Shown in pieces: positions 48,863 through 56,813 of a stretch of DNA of 64,000 nt (position 1 is the stretch's first letter; every line of letters begins with the position of its first letter). The notes under the pieces were generated by a model. That model did no database searches. It was not told the DNA's origin and worked only from the letters and a program-made list of their open reading frames with translations. Source of the stretch: JAMHWF01 sp964371405. GTDB taxonomy: Bacteria; Pseudomonadota; Gammaproteobacteria; Burkholderiales; Burkholderiaceae_C. A program made the position numbers and the translations under genes. The stretch spans positions 1-64,000 of the forward strand of contig CAYJLV010000022.1 in NCBI GenBank assembly GCA_964371405.1, written 5' to 3'.

Positions 48863-49978
48863 ATGAAACTTCAACGCCTGTGGACGGTGGCACGCAAAGA
48901 GGTGATCCAGCTGCGGCGCGACACGCGCAGCCTGATCCTCGCCTTCGCGCTGCCGCTGCTGCTGCTGGTTCTGTTCGGCTACGCGATCAGCTTCGACGTG
49001 CGCCACATCAAGACCTCGGTGCTCGACCAGGACCAGTCGGCGCCGTCCCGCGCGCTGATCGACGCGTTCAGCGCCTCGGGCTATTTCGAGTTCGACGCCG
49101 GCATCTCCCGCACTGCCGACATCGGACCGCTGCTCGACCGCGGGCAGGCGCAGCTGGTGCTCGTGATCCCGCCGGACTTCGCGCGCCGGCTCGGCAGCGG
49201 GCAAACCGCCGATGTGCAGGCCATCGTCGACGGCTCGGACGCCAACAGCGCGACCATCGTGCTGGCCTACGCGCGCGCGCTCGTGCAGTCGTTTGCGCTC
49301 GCCGCGCAACTCGACGGCCGCATCATCGAGCGGCCGGTGAACGCGGCGAGCCGCGTCTGGTACAACGAACAACTCACCTCGCGCAACATGATCGTGCCGG
49401 GGCTGATCGCGGTGATCATGATGATCGTCGCCGCGATGCTGACCTCGCTGACGATCGCGCGCGAGTGGGAGCGCGGCACGATGGAGCAGCTCGCCGCGAC
49501 GCCGGTGACGCGCGCCGAGCTGGTGCTCGGCAAGCTGCTGCCCTACGTGGCGATCGGCTTGGCCGACGTGGTGCTCTGCGCGGTGCTCGGCGTGTGGCTG
49601 TTCGGTGTGCCCTTCCACGGCTCGGCGCTGCTGCTGATGGCGCTGGCCGGCACGTTCCTGGTCGGCGCGCTGGGACTGGGCATCTTCATCTCGGCAGCGG
49701 CGCGCTCGCAGCTGCTGGCCACCCAGGTGGCGATGGTGGCAACCTTCCTGCCGGCGTTCCTGCTGTCGGGCTTCATGTACGCGATCGACGTGATGCCCAA
49801 GGCGCTGCAGACGGTGACCTACCTGGTGCCGGCGCGCTACTTCCTGGTCGTCACCCGCGGCATCTTCCTGAAGGGCGTCGGCGCCGAGGTGCTGCAGATC
49901 CAGGGCCTGCTGATGATCGCCTTCGCGGTCGTCGGCCTCACGCTTGCGATCCACGTCTTCCGCAAGGAGATCCGCTGA
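48863..49978 (+). CDS. ABC-2 type permease (YbhS-like)
   Basis: A 371-residue inner-membrane permease. One N-terminal helix (LILAFALPLLLLVLFGYAIS), a large periplasmic loop (about residues 50-175), then five C-terminal helices with MIVPGLIAVIMMIVAAMLTS, AREWERGTMEQLAATPVTRA and LLSGFMYAIDVMPKALQ. This is the DrrB/YbhS layout. It starts 14 bases after the second ATPase and pairs with the next permease. Confidence 0.9.
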   Translation: MKLQRLWTVARKEVIQLRRDTRSLILAFALPLLLLVLFGYAISFDVRHIKTSVLDQDQSAPSRALIDAFSASGYFEFDAGISRTADIGPLLDRGQAQLVLVIPPDFARRLGSGQTADVQAIVDGSDANSATIVLAYARALVQSFALAAQLDGRIIERPVNAASRVWYNEQLTSRNMIVPGLIAVIMMIVAAMLTSLTIAREWERGTMEQLAATPVTRAELVLGKLLPYVAIGLADVVLCAVLGVWLFGVPFHGSALLLMALAGTFLVGALGLGIFISAAARSQLLATQVAMVATFLPAFLLSGFMYAIDVMPKALQTVTYLVPARYFLVVTRGIFLKGVGAEVLQIQGLLMIAFAVVGLTLAIHVFRKEIR

Positions 49979-51084
49979 TGCGGCGCGAATCGCTGCAACG
50001 CATCTGGGAGCTGCTGCGCAAGGAGTTCCTGCAGATTGCGCGCGACCCGCGGCTCGTGCGCGTGATCTTCATCGCGCCGGTGATCCAGTTGATGGTGTTC
50101 GGCTACGCGGTGTCGACCGACATCCGCAACACCTCGACCTTCGTCGTCGACCACGACCGCACGCGGGCCTCGCGCGAGCTGGTCGAGGCGTTCACCGCGT
50201 CGGGCTACTTCGAGGTCGTCGGGCGATCGGACCGGCCGGCCGACCTGGTGAGCGCGCTGCAGCACGGGGACGCCATCGTCGGCCTCACGCTGCCCGCGGG
50301 CTTTGCTGCGGCGATCGGCAGCGGCGCGCAGGTGCAGTTGCTGCTCGACGGCACAAACTCGAACACCGCGACGGTGGCGCTCGGTTATGCCGAGCGCATC
50401 GTGCAGAGCTTCGGAGCGCGCCATGCAGGCGGTGCGGCGCTGGCGATCGACCTGCGCGAGCGCGCCTGGTTCAACCCCGACCTGAAGAGCCGCGACTACA
50501 ACGTGCCCGCAGTGGTCGGCGCGATCATCCTGCTGGTGTGTCTGCTGCTGACCTCGCTGGCGGTGGTGCGCGAGCGCGAGATCGGCACGCTCGAGCAACT
50601 GATGGTGACGCCACTCACCGCCTTCGAGCTGATCGCCGGCAAGACCATCCCGTTCGCGCTGATCGGCCTGGTCGACCTGGGCGTCGTCACCGCCGTTGCG
50701 TTGTGGTGGTTCGAGGTGCCGTTCGCGGGCAACTTCTTCGCGCTGCTGCTGGCCAGCGTGCTGTTCCTGCTGTCGGGGTTGGGGCTCGGGCTGCTGATCT
50801 CGACCGTCTCGAAGACCCAGCAGGAGGCATTCATGACGAGCTTCCTGGTCTTCATGCCGACCATCCTGCTGTCGGGTTTCATGTTCCCGGTGACCAGCAT
50901 GCCCGAAGCCTTTCAGTGGCTGACGCTGGTGAACCCGACCCGCCACTACCTGGAGATCGTGCGCGGCATCTTTCTCAAGGGCGTGGGCGTCGTCGAGCTG
51001 TGGGCACAGTTCGCGGCGCTGCTGCTTCTGGGAACTGCGCTGCTCGGTTTCGCGGGCGGGCGCTTCCGCAAGACCGTCGGATGA
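49978..51084 (+). CDS. ABC-2 type permease (YbhR-like)
   Basis: A 368-residue permease with the same plan as its upstream neighbour: one helix at the N-terminus (VIFIAPVIQLMVFGYAVSTD), a periplasmic domain, then AVVGAIILLVCLLLTSLAVV, REREIGTLEQLMVTPLTAFE and LSGFMFPVTSMPEAFQWL. The ATG shares a base with the previous stop (TGATG). Together with it, this forms the membrane path of a tripartite exporter whose substrate is probably a small toxic compound. Confidence 0.9.
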   Translation: MRRESLQRIWELLRKEFLQIARDPRLVRVIFIAPVIQLMVFGYAVSTDIRNTSTFVVDHDRTRASRELVEAFTASGYFEVVGRSDRPADLVSALQHGDAIVGLTLPAGFAAAIGSGAQVQLLLDGTNSNTATVALGYAERIVQSFGARHAGGAALAIDLRERAWFNPDLKSRDYNVPAVVGAIILLVCLLLTSLAVVREREIGTLEQLMVTPLTAFELIAGKTIPFALIGLVDLGVVTAVALWWFEVPFAGNFFALLLASVLFLLSGLGLGLLISTVSKTQQEAFMTSFLVFMPTILLSGFMFPVTSMPEAFQWLTLVNPTRHYLEIVRGIFLKGVGVVELWAQFAALLLLGTALLGFAGGRFRKTVG

Positions 51085-51110
51085 GATTCGCGGACGACAA
51101 TAGGACGACG

Positions 51111-51518
51111 ATGACTGCAATTCAAACCACTCGCCGACGCTGGATGATCGGGGCCTCGCTCGTTGCCGTGGTCTTCGGCCTGCTCACGCTGAAGGAAGGC
51201 GGCACGACCCTGTTCGGCGGCCCGCAGGCGCGCGCCGCCGCCGGCCAGATCGTGCCGTTCGTGCTGTGGTTCAACTTCCTGGCGGGCTTCGCCTACGTCA
51301 TCGCCGGCGTCGGGCTGTGGATGCAGCGACGCTGGGCGCTTTGGCTGGCTGTGGCCATCACGGCGTCGACCGCCATCGTCTTCGCCGCCTTCGGCGTGCA
51401 TGTGCTCGGCGGCGGTGCCTACGAGCCGCGCACCGTGATTGCGATGACGCTGCGCATCCTGGTGTGGGCTGCACTCGCCGCCATCGCGTGGACGGCGCTG
51501 GCGCCGCGCCGGACTTGA
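51111..51518 (+). CDS. Small four-helix membrane protein
   Basis: A 135-residue protein with about four membrane helices (WMIGASLVAVVFGLLTL, IVPFVLWFNFLAGFAYVIAG, ALWLAVAITASTAIVFAAFG, and RILVWAALAAIAWTAL). Unknown function; possibly an accessory of the efflux operon since it follows directly. The ATG at 51111 has AGGA upstream; an in-frame ATG at 51081, overlapping the permease stop, is an alternative. Confidence 0.7.
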   Translation: MTAIQTTRRRWMIGASLVAVVFGLLTLKEGGTTLFGGPQARAAAGQIVPFVLWFNFLAGFAYVIAGVGLWMQRRWALWLAVAITASTAIVFAAFGVHVLGGGAYEPRTVIAMTLRILVWAALAAIAWTALAPRRT

Positions 51519-51521
51519 CCG

Positions 51522-51728
51522 ATGCCACGGTCACCGGCTCTGGTGATCGTCGGCGGCGTGTCGATGGTCGCGGCGATGGTCTGGTTCGGGTTCGCTGCGG
51601 TCGGGCTGCGGCTGCCCGGCGGCGGGCCGGCGCCGGTACCCTGCAGGGGGCGGCAAATCGACTCGACGCGTTCGGCAGCTACGCTGCGGCTACGCCAGAA
51701 AGACCAACGGCCTAGGCATCACGCCTAA
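51522..51728 (+). CDS. Possible small single-helix peptide, doubtful
   Basis: A 68-codon reading starts three bases after the previous gene with a hydrophobic segment (ALVIVGGVSMVAAMVWFGFA). The second half is Arg-rich and low-complexity and runs through the tRNA terminator hairpin at 51705, so only the first ~35 residues look protein-like. It could be a short membrane peptide whose true end has been lost. Confidence 0.25.
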   Translation: MPRSPALVIVGGVSMVAAMVWFGFAAVGLRLPGGGPAPVPCRGRQIDSTRSAATLRLRQKDQRPRHHA

Positions 51729-51735
51729 GCCGTTG
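51705..51735 (-). terminator. Rho-independent terminator of the tRNA-Lys transcript
   Basis: Thirteen-base arms with one mismatch (CAACGGCTTAGGC / GCCTAGGCCGTTG) and a five-base loop, followed on this strand by GTCTTTCT. It lies just past the 3' end of the tRNA-Lys(CTT) gene. Confidence 0.7.
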
Positions 51736-51742
51736 ATTCGAT

Positions 51743-51818
51743 TGGTGGGCCCTGTAGGATTCGAACCTACGACCAACGGATTAAGAGTCCGCTGCTCTAC
51801 CAACTGAGCTAAGAGCCC
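51743..51818 (-). tRNA. tRNA-Lys (anticodon CTT)
   Basis: A 76-base gene with encoded CCA. The acceptor stem is GGGCTCT / AGGGCCC, the D-arm TTAGCTCAGTTGGTAGAGCA, the anticodon loop CTCTTAA (CTT), and the T-arm TAGGTTCGAATCCTA. A37 is present, as expected for tRNAs reading ANN codons. It lies 23 bases downstream of a nearly identical tRNA-Lys(TTT), and the two are probably one transcript. Confidence 0.97.
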
Positions 51819-51841
51819 CGGATTCGCACCGTCCTTGCGGA

Positions 51842-51917
51842 TGGTGGGTTGTGCAGGATTCGAACCTGCGACCAACGGATTAAAAGTCCGCTGCTCTACC
51901 GACTGAGCTAACAACCC
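51842..51917 (-). tRNA. tRNA-Lys (anticodon TTT)
   Basis: A 76-base gene with encoded CCA. The acceptor stem is GGGTTGT / ACAACCC, the D-arm TTAGCTCAGTCGGTAGAGCA, the anticodon loop CTTTTAA (TTT), and the T-arm CAGGTTCGAATCCTG. Its first ten bases overlap the end of the tcdA coding region, so tcdA and the two tRNA genes are likely transcribed together and released by processing. Confidence 0.97.
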
Positions 51918-52732
51918 GTAGAGCGCGCCATTATATCGGTCCTTTCGAGCTGCCCGGCCGCGCAGCGGCGCAGCACTTCGCCGGCGGCCACCAGGCCGAA
52001 GGTCGCGGTCACGGCGACGCTCGATCCGTAGCCACTGCAGTTGAGGCTGCCGTCGGTGAAGGCCGCTGCGTCGTCGCCGCACACCTGCGGGCGCGCCACG
52101 TTCTCGCGCGAGTACACGCAGTCGATGCCGATCGGCCCGCTGCGCGGCGCGCCGTGCTGCTTGCGCAGGCGCTGGCGCAGCGACGCGAGCAACGGGTCGT
52201 GCGTCGTCGCTGCGAGATCGGCCACTCCAACGTCCTGCGCGCGTTGCTTGCCGCCTGCCGCGCCGGCGACGAGGAGCGCATGGCTGCCCGCGAGCGCCCA
52301 GGCGGCAATCGCCGTCTTGGCTCGCACCTGGTCGCAGGCGTCGATCACGGCGTCGACTTCGCAGGACAGCAGCGCGGGCCAGTTCGACTCGTCGACGAAC
52401 TGGTCGACGACGCGCACGTCGCAGCCCGGATGGATCTGCGCGATGCGTTCGGCCAGCGCGGCGCCCTTGTGGCGGCCGATCGTCGATTCGAGCGCCTGCA
52501 CCTGGCGGTTGAGGTTGCTCTCGGCGACGTGGTCGAGGTCGATCAGCACGAGTTGCGCGACGCCGCTGCGCGCCAGCGCTTCGACGGCCCACGAGCCGAC
52601 GCCGCCGAGCCCGACGACGACGACGCTCGCCGCGCGGATGCGCGCATAACCCGGCGCACCGTAGAGACGCCGCAGCCCGCCGAAGCGCCGCTCCAGGTCG
52701 GCGTCGGGCGGCAGCGGCTCGACCCGGTTCAT
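51908..52732 (-). CDS. tcdA: tRNA threonylcarbamoyladenosine dehydratase TcdA (CsdL)
   Basis: A 274-residue E1-like enzyme that uses ATP to cyclise t6A at position 37 of ANN-reading tRNAs to ct6A. Family features: RRLYGAPGYARIRAASVVVV, the ATP motif GLGGVGSWAVEALARSGV, LIDLDHVAESNLNRQVQALE, and VIDACDQVRAKTAI. Length is normal. The C-terminal codons and stop lie within the first bases of tRNA-Lys(TTT). Its start overlaps the YeeE gene's stop by four bases. Confidence 0.93.
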   Translation of the reverse strand: MNRVEPLPPDADLERRFGGLRRLYGAPGYARIRAASVVVVGLGGVGSWAVEALARSGVAQLVLIDLDHVAESNLNRQVQALESTIGRHKGAALAERIAQIHPGCDVRVVDQFVDESNWPALLSCEVDAVIDACDQVRAKTAIAAWALAGSHALLVAGAAGGKQRAQDVGVADLAATTHDPLLASLRQRLRKQHGAPRSGPIGIDCVYSRENVARPQVCGDDAAAFTDGSLNCSGYGSSVAVTATFGLVAAGEVLRRCAAGQLERTDIMARSTGC

Positions 52733-53889
52733 GGCGTCGACGACGCAGCGCTGTGCGCGCGCGGCGGCGGTGCTTCAGCCTGGCGCTCGATGCGCCAGAG
52801 CTGGTAGCGCAGCCCCAGCACGGCGCCTGCGATGATGCCGCCGAGCGCGATGAAGCTGCCGAGTGCCAGCGTCGACAGCCCCGTGATGCCCTGCCCGATG
52901 GTGCAGCCGAGCGCGGTGACGCCGCCGACGCCCATCAGCGTCGCGCCGACGAGGTGGTTGGCGAGATCCTCGCGGCTGCGAAAGCCCTCCCAGCGGAAGT
53001 CGCGCGTCGCCAGCGCATGCGCCGCCGAGCCGGCGACGACGCCGACCACGGAAACGATGCCCAGGGTCAGCAGCTTGCTCTTGTCGCTGAAGAACATCAG
53101 CCAGTCGAGCGTGTAGGCGAACGGCGCGACGAAGGTCAGCGACTCCATGCGCTGCGAGTTCGTCGCGACGAATGCCTCCTGCAACGTGTTCGGATCCTCG
53201 GCAACGTAGCCGAGCCGCCCCGACACCCACCACACCGCGGCGACGACGGCGCCGCTGCCGACGCCGCCGAGCAGCACCTCGCCGCGCCGCCCCTCCTCGC
53301 GCGACAGCACCCACGCCAGCATCGCCAGGCCGATCGCGCCGCCGAGCGCGAGCGCAAGCGTGCCCCGCGCGATGCCGCTGGCCGCGGCGAAGATCGACGG
53401 CAGATCCTGCCCGGTCGCGAACTCGAAGGCGACGCGGTCCACCGTCGCCACGCGCGCCACCGCCGTGATGCCGCGCAGTGTCGCGAACGCGGCGATGCCC
53501 ATCACGAGGAAGACGACGAGCGACTTCAGGTTGCCGGTGCCGATGCGCACCAGCGTGCGGCTGCCGCAGCCCGACGCGAGCACCATGCCGATGCCGAACA
53601 GCAGGCCGCCGGCCAGCGCCGACAGCCAGCGCAACGTCGTCGTTGCGTAGATCGTGTCGGCCGCTTCGAGCCAGCCGAGAGCAACCATCGCGTTGAAGCC
53701 GAGCATCGCGACGGCCATCGCCAGCACCCACATGCGCATGCGCGTCCAGTCGCCGAGACCGACGATGTCGGAGACGGCGCCCATCGTGCAGAAGCGCGTG
53801 CGCTGGCCGATCGCGCCGAACACGGCGGCGAGCGCGAACACGGCCCACAGCACGCGCGTCGCGAAGGCCTGAACGTCCACGTCCTGCAT
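52729..53889 (-). CDS. YeeE/YedE family sulfur-compound transporter
   Basis: A 386-residue protein with about 9-11 membrane helices. The family's conserved cysteine-containing motifs are all present: QRTRFCTMGA, VLASGCGSRTLVRIG and ALGCTIGQGITGLST. In TsuA, cysteines at such sites relay thiosulfate across the membrane. It is upstream of tcdA with a four-base overlap. Likely imports thiosulfate or a related sulfur compound. Confidence 0.88.
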   Translation of the reverse strand: MQDVDVQAFATRVLWAVFALAAVFGAIGQRTRFCTMGAVSDIVGLGDWTRMRMWVLAMAVAMLGFNAMVALGWLEAADTIYATTTLRWLSALAGGLLFGIGMVLASGCGSRTLVRIGTGNLKSLVVFLVMGIAAFATLRGITAVARVATVDRVAFEFATGQDLPSIFAAASGIARGTLALALGGAIGLAMLAWVLSREEGRRGEVLLGGVGSGAVVAAVWWVSGRLGYVAEDPNTLQEAFVATNSQRMESLTFVAPFAYTLDWLMFFSDKSKLLTLGIVSVVGVVAGSAAHALATRDFRWEGFRSREDLANHLVGATLMGVGGVTALGCTIGQGITGLSTLALGSFIALGGIIAGAVLGLRYQLWRIERQAEAPPPRAHSAASSTP

Positions 53890-53932
53890 CGATCGTCGCT
53901 CCGGATCCGGGCCGCGCGGCGCGCGGCGAAGC

Positions 53933-54733
53933 TCAGCGCAATGAGGCGAGCCGCTCGCGGCCGGCCTGCGCCGCTTCCGAGCCGGGGTAGGTCTTCATCA
54001 ACTCGTCGATCGTGCGGCGCGCCGACTTGGTGTCCTTCAGCTCGACCTGGCAATTGGCGATCGAGAGCATCGCCTCGGGGGCGCGCGGACTCGTCGGCGC
54101 GTTCTTGACGACGTTGCGGAACGAGACGATCGCTTCCTTGTAGTCGCGCATGCCGTACTGCGCATTGCCGAGCCAGAACGTCGCCGAGTCGGCGTAGCCG
54201 CTGCCCGGCCAGCGCCGCATGAAGGCCGAGAGCGCCGCCGCAGCCGGGGCAAACTCGCCCTTGCGGAACACGGCGATCGCCTCGTCGTACATGCGCTTCT
54301 CGTCGACCTCGGCCATGAACTCCTTGCCGTCGACGCTCGCCTTCTGCGGCTCGAACTTGCGCATGCGCTCGTCGACGCCCTGCGTGATGTCCTTCTGCCG
54401 GCGCTGCAGCTCGGCGACGTCGCGCGCGAGCTGTTCGTCCTGGCCGCGCAGCTTGGCCATCTCGGCACGCGTCAGCTCGAGCTGGCTGTTGAGCTCGAGG
54501 ATGCTGCGCTTCAACGCCGCGATCTGCTCGCCGAGCTGCGCGTTCTGCTCGGCCTGACGCGTGCGGCTTTCGTCGGCGCTCTTGTCGATGCGCTGGCGCA
54601 GATCAAGGATCGCGCGGCGCGCCTCGTCGTCGTCGAACAGGCCGGCGTGCGCCGCCGGCGCGAACGCGGCGACGCACGCCGCCGCGAGTGCGGCGCGATG
54701 CAGCACCGCCGCCATGCCTTGCAGGGAAGTCAT
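53933..54733 (-). CDS. cpoB: Cell division coordinator CpoB (YbgF)
   Basis: A 266-residue periplasmic protein: signal peptide (RAALAAACVAAFAPAAHA), then a coiled coil (about residues 35-125) with repeated LEL/ALK heptads, then TPR repeats (MYDEAIAVFRKGEFAPAAAA, FWLGNAQYGMRDYKEAIVSF, RAPEAMLSIANCQVELKDTK). CpoB couples the Tol system with peptidoglycan synthesis at division. It lies seven bases after pal in the tolB-pal-cpoB operon. Confidence 0.92.
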   Translation of the reverse strand: MTSLQGMAAVLHRAALAAACVAAFAPAAHAGLFDDDEARRAILDLRQRIDKSADESRTRQAEQNAQLGEQIAALKRSILELNSQLELTRAEMAKLRGQDEQLARDVAELQRRQKDITQGVDERMRKFEPQKASVDGKEFMAEVDEKRMYDEAIAVFRKGEFAPAAAALSAFMRRWPGSGYADSATFWLGNAQYGMRDYKEAIVSFRNVVKNAPTSPRAPEAMLSIANCQVELKDTKSARRTIDELMKTYPGSEAAQAGRERLASLR

Positions 54734-54740
54734 CGCATCC

Positions 54741-55280
54741 TCACTTCGGGATCAGTTCGACACGCCGGTTCTTGGCCCAGGCCGCTTCGTCGCTGCCCTG
54801 CACCGCCGGGCGCTCCTTGCCGTAGCTGACGGCCTCGAGCTGGCTTTCGCTCGCGCCGAGCAGCACCAGCGACTTCAGCACCGCCTCGGCACGCTTCTGG
54901 CCGAGCGCCAGGTTGTATTCGCGGCCGCCGCGCTCGTCGGTGTGGCCTTCGAGCGTCATGCGCTTCTTGCGGTCAGCGGCGAGCGCCTTCGCGTTGGTGT
55001 CGACGATCGAGCGGTACTGGTCCTTCACGACATAGCTGTCGTAGTCGAAGTAGATGGTGCGGCCTTCGCGCGAGTCGGCCCCCGCGCCCTTGGACAGGTC
55101 GACGCTCGTCACCTGCGACTGCCCGGCGCCGCCCGCACCCGCGCCGGCGCCGCCGGGGCCCACGCTGGTGCCGGTGCGCGACTCGACCGGCGGCTTGTCT
55201 TCGAGCGGCACGCTCGACGCGCAGCCCGAGATCAGTGCCACGGCGGCGAGGGCCCAGAGGGCGTTGCTGAAGGGTTTCAT
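54741..55280 (-). CDS. pal: Peptidoglycan-associated lipoprotein Pal
   Basis: A 179-residue lipoprotein. The signal peptide ends at lipobox LISGC (Cys at residue 20). After a Gly/Ala-rich linker comes the OmpA-like domain with peptidoglycan-binding residues in IYFDYDSYVVKD, TLEGHTDERGGREYNLALGQ and RAEAVLKSLVLLGAS, ending in NRRVELIPK. It anchors the outer membrane to peptidoglycan and binds TolB. The start was set at MKPFSNALW (55280), with AAGGAG upstream. Confidence 0.95.
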   Translation of the reverse strand: MKPFSNALWALAAVALISGCASSVPLEDKPPVESRTGTSVGPGGAGAGAGGAGQSQVTSVDLSKGAGADSREGRTIYFDYDSYVVKDQYRSIVDTNAKALAADRKKRMTLEGHTDERGGREYNLALGQKRAEAVLKSLVLLGASESQLEAVSYGKERPAVQGSDEAAWAKNRRVELIPK

Positions 55281-55359
55281 CGTGGAAGGCTCCTTGTGGT
55301 GAATCGGGATCGGGTCGCGCAACCAGGCGCGCGCACCGTGTGTTCCGCAGGGGCAGGCG

Positions 55360-56625
55360 TCAGCGGCTGTACGGCCCCCAGGCGGGCTCGCGCACGTCGG
55401 CCAGCGACGAGACGAGGCGCGCCTTGATCTTGCCATCGAGGGTGGTGGTCATCAACACGTCGCGCCCCTGGGCGCGCGTCGCATAGATGATCAGCCGGCC
55501 GTTGGGCGCGAAGCTCGGGCTCTCGTCTTCGGTGGTCTCGGTGACGGCCTGCGCCGAGCCGCCGGCGACGTCCATCACCATCAGCTTGAACGCGCCGCCC
55601 TGGCGCGTGATGTAGGCCAGCATGCGGCCGTCGGGGCTGATGCTCGGGCTGATGTTGTAGCCGCCCTCGAAGGTGACGCGCTGCACCGCGCCGCCGCCGG
55701 CGGGCATGCGATAGATCTGCGGGCCACCGCCGCGGTCGCTGACGAAATAGAGCGACTTGCCGTCGGGCGCGAATACGGGCTCGGTGTCGATCGCGCTGCT
55801 CGTCGTCAGCCGCGTGACGCCGTTGCCGCCGCGGCCGAGCGCGTAGAGCTGCGAGCCACCGTCGCGCGTCAGCGTCGCGACGAGCTGGCGCCCGTCGGGC
55901 GACCAGGCCGGCGCGCTGTTCGAGCCGCGGAAGTTGGCGACCATCGAACGCTTGCCGGACCACACGTCCTGCACCCAGATCGCCGCCTTCTGTCCCTCGA
56001 ACGAGACATAGGCCAGCTCGCGACCCTCGGGCGACCAGGCCGGCGAGATGATCGGCTCGGGGCTGTTGAGCGCGACCTGCGCGCCCTCGCCGTCGGCGTC
56101 GGCGATGCGCAGGGTGTAGTGGTTGCCTGCCTTCGTGACGTAGGCGATGCGCGTCGAGAACACGCCCTTCTCGCCGGTGAGCTTTTCGTAGACGTAGTCC
56201 GAGATGCGGTGCGCCGCGAGACGCAGGTCGCCGGCCGGCACGGCGCTGCTCTGGCCGCCGATCTCGGCGCCCTTGACGACGTCCCAGAGCTTGAAGCGCA
56301 CGTCGAAGCGGCCATCGGCGAGCCGCGTCACCGAGCCGCCGACCAGCGCGTCGGCGGCGCGTCCGCGCCACTCGCTCATCGCCGGCTGCGCGCGCTCGTC
56401 GACTGTGGCGTTGTTGTCGATGCCCTTGAACAGGCCGCTGCGCTCGAGGTCGGCGCGCACGATCGCCGACAGCGCCAGGCCCGCGCTGTTCTCGTCGCGA
56501 AAGCGCGCGATCGCGATCGGCACCTGCGTCGCGCCGACGCCCGAGATCTCGACGCGGAATTGCGCGAGCGCCGGCCAGGCCAGGCCGGCGCTGCAGGCGC
56601 CGATGAAGCTGCGTCGTGGCCACAT
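55360..56625 (-). CDS. tolB: Tol-Pal system periplasmic protein TolB
   Basis: A 421-residue exported protein: signal peptide (RRSFIGACSAGLAWPALAQF), an N-terminal domain (VEISGVGATQVPIAIARFRD), and a six-bladed beta-propeller with repeats SPAWSPEGRELAYVSFE, SAPAWSPDGRQLVATLTRDG, TEPVFAPDGKSLYFVSDRGG and SPSISPDGRMLAYITRQGG. It binds Pal and TolA. The start at MWPRRSF gives the signal peptide; an upstream in-frame ATG is less likely. tolQ, tolR and tolA are not upstream, where they usually are. Confidence 0.95.
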   Translation of the reverse strand: MWPRRSFIGACSAGLAWPALAQFRVEISGVGATQVPIAIARFRDENSAGLALSAIVRADLERSGLFKGIDNNATVDERAQPAMSEWRGRAADALVGGSVTRLADGRFDVRFKLWDVVKGAEIGGQSSAVPAGDLRLAAHRISDYVYEKLTGEKGVFSTRIAYVTKAGNHYTLRIADADGEGAQVALNSPEPIISPAWSPEGRELAYVSFEGQKAAIWVQDVWSGKRSMVANFRGSNSAPAWSPDGRQLVATLTRDGGSQLYALGRGGNGVTRLTTSSAIDTEPVFAPDGKSLYFVSDRGGGPQIYRMPAGGGAVQRVTFEGGYNISPSISPDGRMLAYITRQGGAFKLMVMDVAGGSAQAVTETTEDESPSFAPNGRLIIYATRAQGRDVLMTTTLDGKIKARLVSSLADVREPAWGPYSR

Positions 56626-56706
56626 GACTTTCGATGATCCGACAGGGGGCATTTGGTTCATTGCACCGCGCGGCGGTGGAGCCGCGATTCGTATCCGGAT
56701 GTGTCG

Positions 56707-56726
56707 GCTGCGCGACGTCGCGCAGC
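56707..56726. promoter_or_regulatory. Perfect 20-bp palindrome between tolB and msbA
   Basis: GCTGCGCGAC followed by its exact complement GTCGCGCAGC. It lies midway in the 188-base divergent gap, suggesting a binding site for a dimeric regulator acting on one or both genes, although GC-rich genomes give such palindromes by chance more often. Confidence 0.35.
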
Positions 56727-56747
56727 AGCAGGCATTGTAGGCAGGCA

Positions 56748-56769
56748 GCCGGGGCCGCGCGGCCCCGGC
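56748..56769. other. Perfect 9-bp-arm hairpin between tolB and msbA
   Basis: GCCGGGGCC-GCGC-GGCCCCGGC forms a stable stem without T-tract, about 45 bases before msbA. CATAAT at 56782-56787 just beyond it could be the msbA -10 box. Confidence 0.4.
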
Positions 56770-56813
56770 GGGCGGAGGTTCCATAATCGCACCCGCCGCC
56801 ATCTCCGCCCCGC

